Part shown: positions 46,601-55,251 of the stretch, one piece after another
How the letters are laid out: every line of letters starts with the position of its first letter
How positions within the stretch are numbered: position 1 is the first letter of the stretch
Assembly: GCF_014596945.1 (NCBI RefSeq)
Contig: NZ_JACVXB010000009.1
Location: forward strand, 1-64,000
From: Aestuariibaculum sediminum
GTDB lineage: Bacteria; Bacteroidota; Bacteroidia; Flavobacteriales; Flavobacteriaceae
Reading direction: 5' to 3'
DNA length: 64,000 nucleotides
Translations under genes and position numbers: made by a program
The notes under the pieces: generated by a model
Told to the model about the DNA's origin: nothing
Seen by the model: the letters and a program-made list of their open reading frames with translations, nothing else
Databases searched by the model: none

Positions 46601-46794
46601 GCCGCTGTACTAAATCCTACATATTTTAAGAAATCGCGACGCGTTGTAGAACTAGACTCTAATGCATTTTTATCACCTAAAAATTCATCTGTAGGAATCT
46701 CTTCTACAAACTCGTTTTGTTTTAGCGTCTCAACAATAGAGCTATTATCGTTTAGCTCTTCAACACTTTTCCAGTATTTCTTGTTTGATGACAT
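43687..46794 (-). CDS. ActB, iron-sulfur / molybdopterin-oxidoreductase-like subunit of ACIII
   Basis: The 1035 residues combine an MGD-oxidoreductase-like domain (about 60-740) with a C-terminal ferredoxin part. A Tat signal lies at TTRRDFLKYVGFSTAAASLA (about residues 50-69), the 'Tat-variant' position typical of this protein. The Fe-S ligands are CTGCGACVIACHAENN (about 777-792), CQHCNHAPCETVCP, RYCANNCPYKVRRF and EKCSMCIQMTQ, giving up to four clusters. In known ACIII the upper domain lacks the molybdopterin, so it is not a Mo enzyme despite the resemblance. Confidence 0.95.
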   Translation of the reverse strand: MSSNKKYWKSVEELNDNSSIVETLKQNEFVEEIPTDEFLGDKNALESSSTTRRDFLKYVGFSTAAASLAACEGPVVKSIPYVVQPEEIIPGVANYYATTVADGFDFASVLVKTREGRPIKIENNTLAATNGSANARVNASVLGLYDSLRVQGPKKDGNAISWGDFDAATIKKLKELKAANKKIVLLTQTFASPSTRNLIADFKEEYGNVQHVVYDAISESAALDAYQAKYGKRGLANYDFSKAMTIVSVGADFLGDWQGGGFDSGYAKNKVPNHGKMSRHIQFESNMSLTGANADKRVPLTPSQQKVALAKLYSYVVGGAVGGELPAHIDEAVQKAAAQLKKAGSNGVVVTGIQDVNAQTVALEINEFLASKAFDPKVAIKTRQGNAKDVANLVAEMKAGKVAAIIMAGVNPVYTLPNAADFSEGLKKTELSVAFSMKEDETASETQYIAAAPHYLESWGDVEIKNGHYALTQPTIRPLFDTRQFQEALLVWTSNPSSYNDYIKEIWTTDILNGASFNQALHDGQFVSQEVYETNEIDELEDVVENNEVEKPDNQAASALAASAKSNGLQLSLYTKVGMGDGQQANNPWLQEFPDPITRTSWDNYLTISKVDADALGLTNENVANGALNGSYAKVTVNGTALTVPVLIQPGQAKGSVGLSFGYGKTKGLKEEMQTGVNAYALYHNFNNVQDVTIEAVSGVHEFACVQLHNTLMGRGDIVKETTLEVFNTKDKKYWNAIPQVSLNHEETPVTSPDVDLWDEFDRSIGHHFNLSIDLNACTGCGACVIACHAENNVPVVGKTEVRRSRDMHWLRIDRYYSSEESFAGDDEKKDNIAGLGSSLSEFGEMEHASANPQVAFQPVMCQHCNHAPCETVCPVAATSHGRQGQNHMAYNRCVGTRYCANNCPYKVRRFNWFLYNGNDEFDYHMNDDLGRMVLNPDVVVRSRGVMEKCSMCIQMTQKTILDAKRDGREIKDGEFQTACSAACSSGAMTFGDINDKESKVAKLKEDNRMYHLLEHVGTKPNVMYQTKVRNTTEA

Positions 46795-46828
46795 ATTATA
46801 TAATTGAATTACTTCTTATTAAATTTTA

Positions 46829-48121
46829 TTAATAGTGGCATTTTCCACATTCTAAACCACCCATTTGTGCAGCCGTAAGTTTATCTACACCATACTTCTT
46901 AGATAATTCTTCATGAATTTTCTCGTAGTAAGCATTATCTTCTACTTTTACATTTGTCGTTCTGTGACATTCTATACACCAGCCCATAGTTAATGGCGCA
47001 TGTTGATACATCACTTCCATTTCCTCCACAGGTCCGTGACAAGTTTGACACTCTACACCTGCTACCGACACGTGTTGAGAGTGATTAAAGTAAACAAAAT
47101 CTGGCAAATTATGGATACGCACCCATTTCACAGGATGTGAATCTCCTGTATATTTTTGGTTCGCATCATCCCAACCTGCCGCAGCATATAATTTTTTGAT
47201 TTGATCGTCGTAGAACTCTTTTGAATATTCCGGGCTCGTTTCACCATTGTACTCATAAATAGATTTATGACAGTTCATACAAACGTTTACGGATGGAATT
47301 CCAGAAGTTTTACTTACACGTGCTGATGAGTGACAGTATTTACAATCGATACCATTATCGCCTGCGTGAATTTTATGTGAGAAATGAATAGGCTGAACCG
47401 GTTGATAACCCTGGTCTACACCTACCTGCATTAAATAACCATAAATAAAATAAGCACCAGCAAGCAACAAGAATATGGCAGATACTAACATTAAGAATTG
47501 ATTCTTAACAAACGCTTTCCAAAGCGGCATTCTTTTAGTTTCTTCTGGTAATTCTACCCCTTGCGCTTCAGCAAAACGACGTAAGGTCTTATTTACCAAA
47601 AACAAACCAATCGCTAATAAGGCAAACAACACAGCAAGTGCCCCTAATACTAATTCGTTAGACACACCTGAAGACGCACCTCCATCCGCACCAGCCTGAG
47701 CCGTAGCAACAGCAGCTGGAGCCTCTTGTTTAACTTCGGCTGTATAAGCCAAAATATCATCAATATCCTTTTCAGATAATTGAGGGAAAGCCGTCATCGC
47801 TGCTCCAGAATACTCATTGTAAACTTTGTTAGCATAAGCATCGCCCGACTTAATAACACCAGAACTATTATGAATCCAATCATAAATCCATGCTCTGTCA
47901 AGTCCTTGCTCATCTGCTAAACGCGCCTCAACATTACGAAGCGCTGGCCCTGTCATTTTTTTATCTAATTGGTGACAAGCAGCACAATTTGCATTAAATA
48001 ATGATTTTCCTTTTGCTGGATCGCCTTCTTGAGCCGAAAGCCTCGCGGTAAATACTAATAAAACAATTAAACTTAAACCAAGTATGTTTTTGCCTAATTT
48101 ACGGTGAATCACCTTTTTCAT
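46829..48121 (-). CDS. ActA, fused monoheme + pentaheme cytochrome c of ACIII
   Basis: From the ATG at 48121 this 430-residue protein has a signal peptide (ends ...TARLSAQ), a monoheme cytochrome domain (CAACH, about residues 46-50), two membrane segments (about 155-180 and 210-232) and a pentaheme domain with CKYCH, CMNCH, CQTCH, CIECH and CGKCH. That is six heme-binding motifs in all. The first gene of the ACIII operon, it lies about 35 bases upstream of ActB. An N-terminal extension from 48166 is possible but would precede the signal peptide. Confidence 0.93.
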   Translation of the reverse strand: MKKVIHRKLGKNILGLSLIVLLVFTARLSAQEGDPAKGKSLFNANCAACHQLDKKMTGPALRNVEARLADEQGLDRAWIYDWIHNSSGVIKSGDAYANKVYNEYSGAAMTAFPQLSEKDIDDILAYTAEVKQEAPAAVATAQAGADGGASSGVSNELVLGALAVLFALLAIGLFLVNKTLRRFAEAQGVELPEETKRMPLWKAFVKNQFLMLVSAIFLLLAGAYFIYGYLMQVGVDQGYQPVQPIHFSHKIHAGDNGIDCKYCHSSARVSKTSGIPSVNVCMNCHKSIYEYNGETSPEYSKEFYDDQIKKLYAAAGWDDANQKYTGDSHPVKWVRIHNLPDFVYFNHSQHVSVAGVECQTCHGPVEEMEVMYQHAPLTMGWCIECHRTTNVKVEDNAYYEKIHEELSKKYGVDKLTAAQMGGLECGKCHY

Positions 48122-48204
48122 ATTGTTGGTTATATTAACTTCTAAACTTTGGTATGGTTTTTTCATACAATAATTTAAAAAAAACGCAGTTATAAAATCT
48201 CTCG

Positions 48205-48212
48205 CAAAAGTA
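48205..48212 (-). promoter_or_regulatory. Candidate -7 box for the ACIII-oxidase operon
   Basis: The minus strand reads TACTTTTG, a full TAnnTTTG match, about 84 bases before the ActA ATG. There is no TTG at the ordinary spacing, so the promoter is tentative. Confidence 0.35.
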
Positions 48213-48336
48213 ACACTTAAAGTCGATTTTAGAAATGTTACATTAGCGTTAATTGATAATTTAGAGACATTCTAAATAATAAAAATGAACCTATAATTGC
48301 GTTATTACGTATACATTTGCATAAACCCAATAAAAA

Positions 48337-48732
48337 ATGAAACCTTTGAATTTAAAAATCAAGCTTTTAGGACTTTTTTGCTTTGTTTTAACTTTTGGCA
48401 TTACTAACGCACAACAAGGCAACGTCACTATAAATCAGGATAGAAGCATTACAACGTTATTAAATCTTAAGAAAGAAATTAATACTAACGAAAGTGATTC
48501 CGAAAGGTATAGAATACAAATTTATTCGGGCAACAGAGCGAAAGCCGAAAAAACTCAAGATGAATTTTCAGAAACTTTTCCTGATTGGCGAGCTACAATT
48601 CAATACGAAACTCCTAATTTTAAAATTTGGGCAGGTAGTTTTAGAACACGCTTAGAAGCAGACAGAGCTTTAAAAAAGATTAAGACCGAATTTCCTGCTG
48701 CATTTATTTTTAAACCTAAAAAGTCTAGCTAA
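48337..48732 (+). CDS. SPOR-domain exported protein
   Basis: This 131-residue protein has a signal peptide (MKPLNLKIKLLGLFCFVLTF..., ending ...GITNAQQ, about 1-27) and a single SPOR domain at the C-terminal half: RYRIQIYSGNRAKAEKTQDE and YETPNFKIWAGSFRTRLEAD. SPOR domains bind glycan strands of peptidoglycan lacking stem peptides. It is divergent from ActA and convergent with the tail-collar gene. A role at the cell wall or division site follows from the family but not from context. A TACATTTG box lies at 48312-48319. Confidence 0.9.
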   Translation: MKPLNLKIKLLGLFCFVLTFGITNAQQGNVTINQDRSITTLLNLKKEINTNESDSERYRIQIYSGNRAKAEKTQDEFSETFPDWRATIQYETPNFKIWAGSFRTRLEADRALKKIKTEFPAAFIFKPKKSS

Positions 48733-48750
48733 TTTCGATTTAAAGAATTA

Positions 48751-48781
48751 AAAAAAAGCGACCAAATGGCCGCTTTTTTTT
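48751..48781. terminator. Bidirectional terminator between the SPOR gene and the tail-collar gene
   Basis: A stem AGCGACC/GGCCGCT with one mismatch, flanked by A7 and T8 runs, lies between two converging genes. It can end both transcripts. Confidence 0.8.
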
Positions 48782-48783
48782 AT

Positions 48784-49266
48784 TTAATTTCTTGATGGAT
48801 ATACCCCTTTAAGAGCAATAATGTAATTTATGGCTTGATAAGGCTGAATATTGTTTATGGTTTGTCCTTCTCCCCCACGATTTCCAACATTACTATTTAC
48901 ATTTATTCCTTTATTGAATGCAGAAATATCCTTAACAACATTACTTTTTTCGTCGCCGCCTTTTTGCCCCAATCGGTACGAACTTAATCCAGGACCTGCA
49001 CCAGGATGCACTACAACTCTTCCTCTTAGATCCGGTAAAGCAAAATTTGTTCTTCCATCGCCACCGTAAGTCGTTCCTAAAATAGAAAACAACGCTGTAT
49101 TGCTACTTATTGGCAATAGCTGACCATTACAAAGTGCCCACCCACGGGGCGCAAAATTTCCAGCAAACATAACCACCTGACCAATAAGCGGCTCGGATTG
49201 CGCATTAACTTTAAATCCTGTTAACAAGGCTAAAAACAAAACAATAATTGGTAATAATTTACGCAT
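48784..49266 (-). CDS. Secreted single-domain tail-collar (Mdp-like) protein
   Basis: A signal peptide (about residues 1-22, MRKLLPIIVLFLALLTGFKV) is followed by a phage tail-collar domain: GQVVMFAGNFAPRGWALCNG (about 27-46), SNTALFSILGTTYGGDG and FALPDLRGRVVVHPG. The family also includes the bacterial 'microcystin-dependent protein' group of unknown function. The ending IQPYQAINYIIALKGVYPS is typical. No other phage gene is near, so this is a chromosomal, exported relative and not part of a prophage. The strand and position beside the infB terminator give no functional clue. Confidence 0.88.
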   Translation of the reverse strand: MRKLLPIIVLFLALLTGFKVNAQSEPLIGQVVMFAGNFAPRGWALCNGQLLPISSNTALFSILGTTYGGDGRTNFALPDLRGRVVVHPGAGPGLSSYRLGQKGGDEKSNVVKDISAFNKGINVNSNVGNRGGEGQTINNIQPYQAINYIIALKGVYPSRN

Positions 49267-49332
49267 ATTAGAATATTTTAATTTTACATTGCTTTCAAGT
49301 TAACAATAAAAATAATAGTCATCCATGTATAC

Positions 49333-49360
49333 AAAAAAAATCCCGCGTATCGCGGGATTT
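49333..49360 (-). terminator. Terminator of the rimP-nusA-infB operon
   Basis: A 10-bp stem AAATCCCGCG/CGCGGGATTT with a TAT loop (49338-49360) is followed on the minus strand by a run of T (complement of 49333-49340). It lies 31 bases after the infB stop. Confidence 0.9.
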
Positions 49361-49391
49361 AAAATTATTGTTGAAATAGATTTTTTTCTAC

Positions 49392-52199
49392 TTATTTAAG
49401 TTTCTTTTTAACTTCAACTTCGTGGAAAGCTTCAATAACATCACCTTCTTTAATGTCGTTGTAATTTTTAATTTGCATACCACAGTCGTAACCTTTCGTT
49501 ACTTCTTTAACATCATCTTTGAAACGTTTAAGCGATGCTAATTCTCCCGTAAACACCACTACTCCATCTCTAATAATACGCACTCCTGAACTTCTTAGAA
49601 TCTTACCATTAGTTACCATACAACCGGCTATGCTACCAATTTTAGATACTTTAAAGATTTCTCTAATTTCAGCCGTACCAGTAACTTCTTCTTTAAATTC
49701 TGGCGATAACATTCCTTCCATGGCGTCCTTAAGATCATTAATCGCATCGTAGATAATGGAATACGTTCTGATATCGATTTCTTCTCTATCGGCAGTTGCT
49801 CGTGCATTTCCAACAGGGCGCACATTAAATCCAATAATAATAGCATCGGAAGCCGAAGCCAACAACACATCACTTTCGGTAATGGCTCCTACCCCTTTAT
49901 GTAAGATGTTTACCTGAATTTCTTCAGTCGATAATTTTTGGAATGAATCGGTAAGGGCTTCAACAGAACCATCCACATCTCCTTTAAGGATTATATTCAA
50001 TTCTTTAAAGTCTCCTAGTGCAATACGACGTCCAATCTCATCTAGTGTAATATGACGTTGCGTTCGTACAGACTGCTCTCGTTGTAATTGAGAACGTTTC
50101 GCAGCGATTTGCTTGGCTTCACGTTCATCTTCAAATACGTTAAACTTATCACCGGCCTGTGGCGCACCATCTAAACCAAGTATAGACACTGGTGTAGAAG
50201 GACCTGCTTCGGCAACATCATTACCACGCTCATCGTGCATAGCTTTAACTTTACCACTGTTTTTACCAGCCAACACGTAATCCCCAACACGCAGCGTACC
50301 TGCCTGTACTAAAACAGTTGCAACATACCCTCTACCTTTATCTAAAAAGGCTTCAACTACTGTACCAACTGCAGGTTTTTCAGGATTAGCTTTAAGTTCT
50401 AACAACTCAGCTTCAAGCAATACTTTTTCTAATAATTCTTTAACGCCAGTTCCCATTTTAGCAGAAATATCGTGAGATTGGATTTTACCTCCCCAGTCTT
50501 CTACTAAAAGGTTCATATTTGCTAAGCCTTCTTTAATTCTATCAGGATTTGCATCTGGCTTGTCAATTTTATTTATAGCAAAAACTATTGGCACACCAGC
50601 TGCCTGCGCATGCGAAATAGCCTCTTTGGTTTGTGGCATGATATCGTCATCGGCCGCAGCCACAATTATAGCGATATCGGTAACTTGCGCACCACGAGCA
50701 CGCATTGCTGTAAAGGCCTCGTGACCTGGTGTATCTAAGAACGCTATTTTTTGTCCGTTTTCTAATTCTACACCATAAGCTCCAATATGCTGAGTAATAC
50801 CTCCAGACTCACCAGCGATTACATTTTCCTTACGGATGTAATCTAAAAGTGATGTTTTACCGTGGTCAACGTGACCCATTACGGTTACAATCGGTGCTCT
50901 TGGTTTTAAATCTTCTTCTTTATCTTCAACAACTTCAATTGACTCTTCAATATCGGCTGTTACAAATTCTACTTTATACCCAAATTCTTCAGCAACTATT
51001 GATAAAGTTTCTGCATCTAAACGCTGGTTCATGGTAACCATCATACCAAGCGACATACAAGCTGAGATAATAGAGGTTACAGGAACATCCATCATGGTAG
51101 CAACCTCATTTGCTGTTACAAACTCAGTAACTTTTAATACTTTACTTTCTGCTGCTTCCTGCTGTAATTCTTTTTGAGTTTGGTCTCTGTGCTGATCTCT
51201 TTTATCTCTACGATATTTAGCACCTTTACCTTTTGAGGATTTCCCTTGAAGTTTTTCAAGTGTTTCACGCACTTGCTTTTTAACATCTTCTTCGCTAGGA
51301 TCTTCTTTAATAATTGGACGTCTACCTTTGTTTCCTCCCTTATTAAAACGATCGTTTGATCGATTTCCTCTATCACCTCCCTGATTTCCAGATTGGTTAG
51401 GACCTCCAGCTTTGCTTATACGACGACGCTTCTTTTTATTGGCAGCATCTCCTCCTTGCTTATTGTCGGTCTTTTTATCTTCTTTCTTCTTTTTAGGCTT
51501 ATTGAATTGAGATAAATCAATTTTATCGCCTGCAATTTTAGGCCCAGAAAGCTTTTGGTATTTGGTTTTCACCTTTTCCTCAGAAACCAATTCACCATTC
51601 TCATTAGTAACCATAGTTTTCTCAACTTCAGGCCCTTGATGTTTAGGTTTTTGGCTTACTGGCTTCTCAGCTTTTTTCTGTTCCTCTTTAGTTTCCTTTA
51701 CAGGTGCCTCTGGTTTAGCCTCTGGTTTTACCTCTTCGGCTTTTGGCTTTTCTGCTACCGTTGGTTGCTCTTTAGGAGCTTCAGCTTTCGCTTCTTCCTG
51801 TTTAGGTGTTTCTGGTTTTTCGGCCTGAGGTTTCTCAGCAGGTTTATTAGAATCTAAATCTATTTTACCTACTTGCTTCGGTCCAGAAAGTATTTTAGTG
51901 GCTTTTACAATTTCTTCCTTTCTAGCTGCCTCTTTCTGTTTTTCTTCAAGTTCACGCTCGCGTTGCTCTCGCAGCTCCTCTTTTTCTTTCTGCTTAGCCT
52001 CACTAACCTCTTTAGATGCTACTTTTTTGTTAGCATCTGTTTGAAACTCATTAGAAAGCACATTATATACTTCCTCTGAAATTTTAGTGGTTGGTCGCTT
52101 CTCTATTTCGATGCCCTTTGAATCTAAAAATTCTACAGCTCGATCTAAAGAAATATTCAGCTCGCGTAATACTTTATTTAATCTTATTGTTTCAGCCAT
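49392..52199 (-). CDS. infB: Translation initiation factor IF-2
   Basis: IF-2 is the GTPase that brings fMet-tRNA to the 30S and joins the 50S subunit. The 935 residues have an N-terminal IF2_N motif ([20 protein letters not shown], residues 5-24), a long Lys/Glu/Pro-rich region (about 70-330) and the GTPase domain with [14 protein letters not shown] (G1, about 438-451), [15 protein letters not shown] (G3) and INKIDK (G4). The C-terminal domains follow. It is the last gene of a conserved operon behind rimP and nusA. Confidence 0.98.
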   Translation of the reverse strand: MAETIRLNKVLRELNISLDRAVEFLDSKGIEIEKRPTTKISEEVYNVLSNEFQTDANKKVASKEVSEAKQKEKEELREQRERELEEKQKEAARKEEIVKATKILSGPKQVGKIDLDSNKPAEKPQAEKPETPKQEEAKAEAPKEQPTVAEKPKAEEVKPEAKPEAPVKETKEEQKKAEKPVSQKPKHQGPEVEKTMVTNENGELVSEEKVKTKYQKLSGPKIAGDKIDLSQFNKPKKKKEDKKTDNKQGGDAANKKKRRRISKAGGPNQSGNQGGDRGNRSNDRFNKGGNKGRRPIIKEDPSEEDVKKQVRETLEKLQGKSSKGKGAKYRRDKRDQHRDQTQKELQQEAAESKVLKVTEFVTANEVATMMDVPVTSIISACMSLGMMVTMNQRLDAETLSIVAEEFGYKVEFVTADIEESIEVVEDKEEDLKPRAPIVTVMGHVDHGKTSLLDYIRKENVIAGESGGITQHIGAYGVELENGQKIAFLDTPGHEAFTAMRARGAQVTDIAIIVAAADDDIMPQTKEAISHAQAAGVPIVFAINKIDKPDANPDRIKEGLANMNLLVEDWGGKIQSHDISAKMGTGVKELLEKVLLEAELLELKANPEKPAVGTVVEAFLDKGRGYVATVLVQAGTLRVGDYVLAGKNSGKVKAMHDERGNDVAEAGPSTPVSILGLDGAPQAGDKFNVFEDEREAKQIAAKRSQLQREQSVRTQRHITLDEIGRRIALGDFKELNIILKGDVDGSVEALTDSFQKLSTEEIQVNILHKGVGAITESDVLLASASDAIIIGFNVRPVGNARATADREEIDIRTYSIIYDAINDLKDAMEGMLSPEFKEEVTGTAEIREIFKVSKIGSIAGCMVTNGKILRSSGVRIIRDGVVVFTGELASLKRFKDDVKEVTKGYDCGMQIKNYNDIKEGDVIEAFHEVEVKKKLK

Positions 52200-52230
52200 A
52201 AATTGCCTTTAAAATACTCAAATATATATG

Positions 52231-53463
52231 TTATTCTTCGAATTCTTCTCTTAAAATTCTAATAACTTCTTTAATTGTTTCTTCTTCTAAATCGGTACGT
52301 TTAACTAAATCTTTAACTTCCTCTTCTAAAATACTTTTTGCAGTATCTAATCCAACTCTGCTAAATTCTTCAATTATCCATCCCTCTATTTCATCTGAGA
52401 ACTCGCTTAACTCAACGTCTTCCTCAGCACCTTCTCTAAACACATCGATATCGTAACCTGTTAACTGTCCCGCTAAACGGATGTTGTGCCCACCTCTACC
52501 AATGGCCTTACTTACCTCTTCTGGCTTTAATATTACTTCTGCTCGTTTATTCTCTTCATCTATTTTAATAGACGTTACACGCGCAGGGCTTAAAGCTCTT
52601 GTAATATACAACTGTAAGTTGTTTGTATAGTTTATAACATCGATATTTTCATTTCCTAGTTCACGTACAATCCCGTGAATTCTAGACCCTTTCATACCAA
52701 CACATGCACCAACTGGATCGATTCTATCATCGTATGAATCTACCGCTACTTTTGCTTTTTCACCAGGAATTCTAACCACGTTCTTAATTGTAATTAAACC
52801 ATCAAAAACTTCTGGTATTTCCTGCTCAAATAGTTTTTCTAAGAACGATGGTGCCGTTCTAGACATAATAATTGTTGGTTTTGCCCCTTTCAGCTCAACA
52901 CTATCAATTACTCCTCTTACATTATCACCTTTTCTAAAGAAATCGGAAGGTATTTGTTTATCTTTTGGTAAAACAATCTCGTTACCTTCATCATCCAACA
53001 AAATTACAGCTCTATGACGAATATGATGTACTTCTGCCGTATAAATTTCACCAACTAAATCTTTAAACTGCTTAAAAATTATAGTGTTGTCGTGTTCGTG
53101 AATTTTAGAAATTAAATTTTGACGCAATGCTAATATCGCACGTCTTCCTAAATCTATAAGCTTTACTTCTTCTGAAACGTCTTCTCCTACTTCAAAATCT
53201 GGTTCAATTTTACGAGCTTCAGTTAACGAAATCTCCTGATTTGGATCTTCAACTTCTCCATCGGCTACTACGACTCTGTTTCTCCAGATTTCTAAATCTC
53301 CTTTATCAGGGTTTACAATAATATCGAAATTATCATCATCACCATATTTCTTCTTTAAGGCACTTCTAAACACTTCCTCTAAAATCGCCATTAACGTAAC
53401 ACGGTCAATTAGCTTATCGTCTTTGAATTCTGAAAAAGATTCAATTAACGCGATATTCTCCAT
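52231..53463 (-). CDS. nusA: Transcription termination/antitermination factor NusA
   Basis: NusA binds RNA polymerase and controls pausing, termination and antitermination. The 410 residues have the N-terminal RNAP-binding domain, an S1 domain (GEIYTAEVHHIRHRAVILLD), and two KH domains with DPVGACVGMKGSRIHGIVRE and SKAIGRGGHNIRLAGQLTG. The extra C-terminal acidic repeats of proteobacterial NusA are absent, as usual in Bacteroidota; the end is a short acidic helix. It follows rimP by 13 bases and precedes infB by 31. Confidence 0.98.
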   Translation of the reverse strand: MENIALIESFSEFKDDKLIDRVTLMAILEEVFRSALKKKYGDDDNFDIIVNPDKGDLEIWRNRVVVADGEVEDPNQEISLTEARKIEPDFEVGEDVSEEVKLIDLGRRAILALRQNLISKIHEHDNTIIFKQFKDLVGEIYTAEVHHIRHRAVILLDDEGNEIVLPKDKQIPSDFFRKGDNVRGVIDSVELKGAKPTIIMSRTAPSFLEKLFEQEIPEVFDGLITIKNVVRIPGEKAKVAVDSYDDRIDPVGACVGMKGSRIHGIVRELGNENIDVINYTNNLQLYITRALSPARVTSIKIDEENKRAEVILKPEEVSKAIGRGGHNIRLAGQLTGYDIDVFREGAEEDVELSEFSDEIEGWIIEEFSRVGLDTAKSILEEEVKDLVKRTDLEEETIKEVIRILREEFEE

Positions 53464-53476
53464 AACTCTTATTGAA

Positions 53477-53938
53477 TTAAAATTTAATCATAACTTTTGC
53501 TTCTACAATTTCCTCGTAAGCGATATTCGCTTGTTTTGTTACAGTTACTTTACCTTTACCTATAGGCTTAGGTTCTCTAACTTTCCATTCTAATGTTATA
53601 TCTGTGTCGGTGGCTTGAGTAAGTGTCCCTTCGAACTTTTCCGAAGCTGTTCTTACTTTCAGGTCTCTATTCAGATTCTTTTTATACTGTCTTAAATTTA
53701 CTAGTGGTGATGCTGCTCCTGCAGACATTACTTCTAACGAAAAATCGTGTTCTTCTCGATCAATATTATGTTCAATAGCGCGACTTACAAACATGCAGTC
53801 TTCAACCAACACCCCATTATCGCCATCAATTACAATTTTAACATGGTTATCGTTACCAATATTAAACTCTATCAGAAACAAATCATTTCGTTCCAGTAAC
53901 GCGGCATCCAGCAATTCTTTTACGGTCTCTTTAAACAT
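53477..53938 (-). CDS. rimP: Ribosome maturation factor RimP
   Basis: RimP assists assembly of the 30S subunit. The 153 residues are the normal length. The alpha/beta N-domain includes HVKIVIDGDNGVLVEDCMFV (about 32-51) and the Sm-like C-domain follows SAGAASPLVNLRQYKKNLN. It is the first gene of rimP-nusA-infB. A hairpin with a T-run lies immediately upstream of its start. Confidence 0.96.
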   Translation of the reverse strand: MFKETVKELLDAALLERNDLFLIEFNIGNDNHVKIVIDGDNGVLVEDCMFVSRAIEHNIDREEHDFSLEVMSAGAASPLVNLRQYKKNLNRDLKVRTASEKFEGTLTQATDTDITLEWKVREPKPIGKGKVTVTKQANIAYEEIVEAKVMIKF

Positions 53939-53948
53939 TTTATTTTAT

Positions 53949-53974
53949 AAAAAGAGGGGACTCTATGTCCCCTC
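53949..53974 (-). promoter_or_regulatory. Terminator-like hairpin in the rimP leader
   Basis: On the minus strand an 8-bp stem GAGGGGAC/GTCCCCTC with a 5-base loop (53954-53974) is followed by five T (53953-53949) about 10 bases before the rimP ATG. It has the form of an intrinsic terminator or attenuator placed inside the leader of an operon that encodes NusA itself. Confidence 0.6.
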
Positions 53975-54000
53975 GTTCTTAATTTCGCCTTTCAACGCTG

Positions 54001-54034
54001 CAAATATACAACATTTTATTGATTTTTAAAGCAA
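54001..54034 (-). promoter_or_regulatory. Candidate promoter of rimP-nusA-infB
   Basis: On the minus strand TTG (54032-54034), a 23-base spacer and TATATTTG (54001-54008) fit the consensus, with the spacer at the long end. It lies about 62 bases before the rimP start, so the leader would contain the hairpin at 53954-53974. Confidence 0.45.
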
Positions 54035-54163
54035 TATTTCATAATTTTAAGTAGTTAGCCATTATAACCAACCTAAATATTTATAACTAAATTTAGTATT
54101 CTTTAATAAAAAATTACGAACACGACTAACAAATTTTAAATCCTAATTTAAACAATAAAACCA

Positions 54164-54997
54164 ATGAAGAAAATATTAGTCCCAACAGACTTTTCAACTG
54201 AAGCAGAAAACGCATTAAAAGTAGCAGCACAATTAGCCAAAACATACAAATGCGAACTCCACCTACTACATATACTTGAAATTCCAATTCACCAGGTAGA
54301 TCCTATAAGTGGATTTAGTGAATTGCCAGAAGCTATATTTTTTATGAAATTGGCTCATAAACAATTTACCGAACTTAAAAAGAAGGACTTCTTAAAAGGC
54401 TTAAAAATTCATGAACATGTTGAGTTTCATGAAATATTTAAGGGTGTATTCCAAGTTTGTAAAAAGCAAAACATAGACCTAGTAGTAATGGGCTCCAGTG
54501 GGGCGAGTGGGTTGAGAGAAATATTTATTGGAAGCAACACCGAAAAAGTGGTAAGAACCTCTAAAACACCCGTACTCGTAATTAAAAACGATCACCCCGA
54601 ATTTAAAATAGAAAACATGGTGTACGCCTCAGATTTTGAAACCGACAGCAAAGCATCTTTCGCTAATGCCGTAAACTTTGCCCAGCTATTTAAAAGCAAA
54701 CTACATTTGGTTATGGTAAATACACCTAACTACTTTATAAGTACCGATGACGCTAAATCAAAAATAAATCAATTTATTGAAGACTCAAATTTAACAAACC
54801 ACACAATAACCATTTATAATGACGTAAACGTTGAAAGTGGCATTTTAAACTTTGCCAAATCCATTTCTGCCGATGTAATAGGCATTAGTACCCACGGCCG
54901 AAAAGGACTTTCTCACTTCTTTAATGGTAGTATAAGCGAAGATTTAGTAAACCACGCGAATCGTCCTATTCTAACTTTTAAAATAGAAGACAACTAA
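54164..54997 (+). CDS. Tandem universal stress protein (two UspA domains)
   Basis: The 277 residues are two UspA domains in a row. The first (about 1-143) has KKILVPTDFSTEAENALKVA and the ATP-loop pattern VVMGSSGASGLREIFIGSNT. The second (about 150-277) has the matching ISTHGRKGLSHFFNGSISED. Such proteins accumulate in starvation or stress and bind ATP/AMP in the G-2x-G-9x-G(S/T) type. It is monocistronic, with no clear promoter, and shares a terminator with tRNA-Gln. Confidence 0.92.
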   Translation: MKKILVPTDFSTEAENALKVAAQLAKTYKCELHLLHILEIPIHQVDPISGFSELPEAIFFMKLAHKQFTELKKKDFLKGLKIHEHVEFHEIFKGVFQVCKKQNIDLVVMGSSGASGLREIFIGSNTEKVVRTSKTPVLVIKNDHPEFKIENMVYASDFETDSKASFANAVNFAQLFKSKLHLVMVNTPNYFISTDDAKSKINQFIEDSNLTNHTITIYNDVNVESGILNFAKSISADVIGISTHGRKGLSHFFNGSISEDLVNHANRPILTFKIEDN

Positions 54998-55040
54998 TAG
55001 AGCGATTAAAACTTTTTAAAAAGAATAATACTAAAATCAA

Positions 55041-55072
55041 AAAACCCCGATTATTTTAATAATCGGGGTTTT
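55041..55072. terminator. Terminator between the Usp gene and tRNA-Gln
   Basis: A symmetrical hairpin (AAAACCCCGATTATT... with its reverse complement) ends in a T-run on the plus strand and in A's that give a T-run on the minus strand. It lies between the convergent Usp gene and the tRNA, so it can serve both. Confidence 0.85.
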
Positions 55073-55079
55073 ATTTTTG

Positions 55080-55152
55080 TTGGCCTACTAGGGCTCGAAC
55101 CTAGACTCTTCTGGACCAAAACCAGACGTGTTGCCAGTTACACCATAGGCCA
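55080..55152 (-). tRNA. tRNA-Gln (anticodon TTG)
   Basis: Read on the minus strand the cloverleaf closes: acceptor TGGCCTA/TAGGCCA, D-stem GTGT/ACAC, anticodon stem TCTGG/CCAGA with loop TTTTGGT and TTG at positions 34-36, and T-stem CTAGG/CCTAG with loop TTCGAGC. The discriminator is A and no CCA is encoded. TTG reads CAA, which fits glutamine. The promoter lies 18 bases upstream. Confidence 0.95.
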
Positions 55153-55169
55153 GTACCTGTTTGCGGGTG

Positions 55170-55199
55170 CAAATTTAAAACAAAGTTTTATTTCTACAA
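55170..55199 (-). promoter_or_regulatory. Promoter of tRNA-Gln
   Basis: On the minus strand TTG (55197-55199), 19 bases, TAAATTTG (55170-55177): an ideal Bacteroidota spacing. The -7 box ends 18 bases before the tRNA 5' end. Confidence 0.6.
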
Positions 55200-55251
55200 G
55201 CTTTTTTTAAAAAAAATATTTTAGCCACCTTAACGTTTCCTTAAAAAGAGG

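Noticed and set aside
43687-46794. Molybdenum enzyme such as a formate dehydrogenase or polysulfide reductase
   Set aside because: The surrounding ActA-F order and the multi-heme ActA identify ACIII, where this subunit lacks a molybdopterin.
48152-48166. Earlier start for ActA at 48166
   Set aside because: It would put a polar 15-residue stretch in front of a normal signal peptide. The ATG at 48121 gives a clean export signal.
48784-49266. Prophage suggested by the tail-collar domain
   Set aside because: No integrase, terminase, capsid or other tail gene is near; both sides are housekeeping genes; the protein has a signal peptide.
51555-51857. Antisense 100-residue frame rich in Phe/Leu in infB
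   Set aside because: It is the complement of the Lys/Glu/Pro-rich IF-2 linker and has no start signal.
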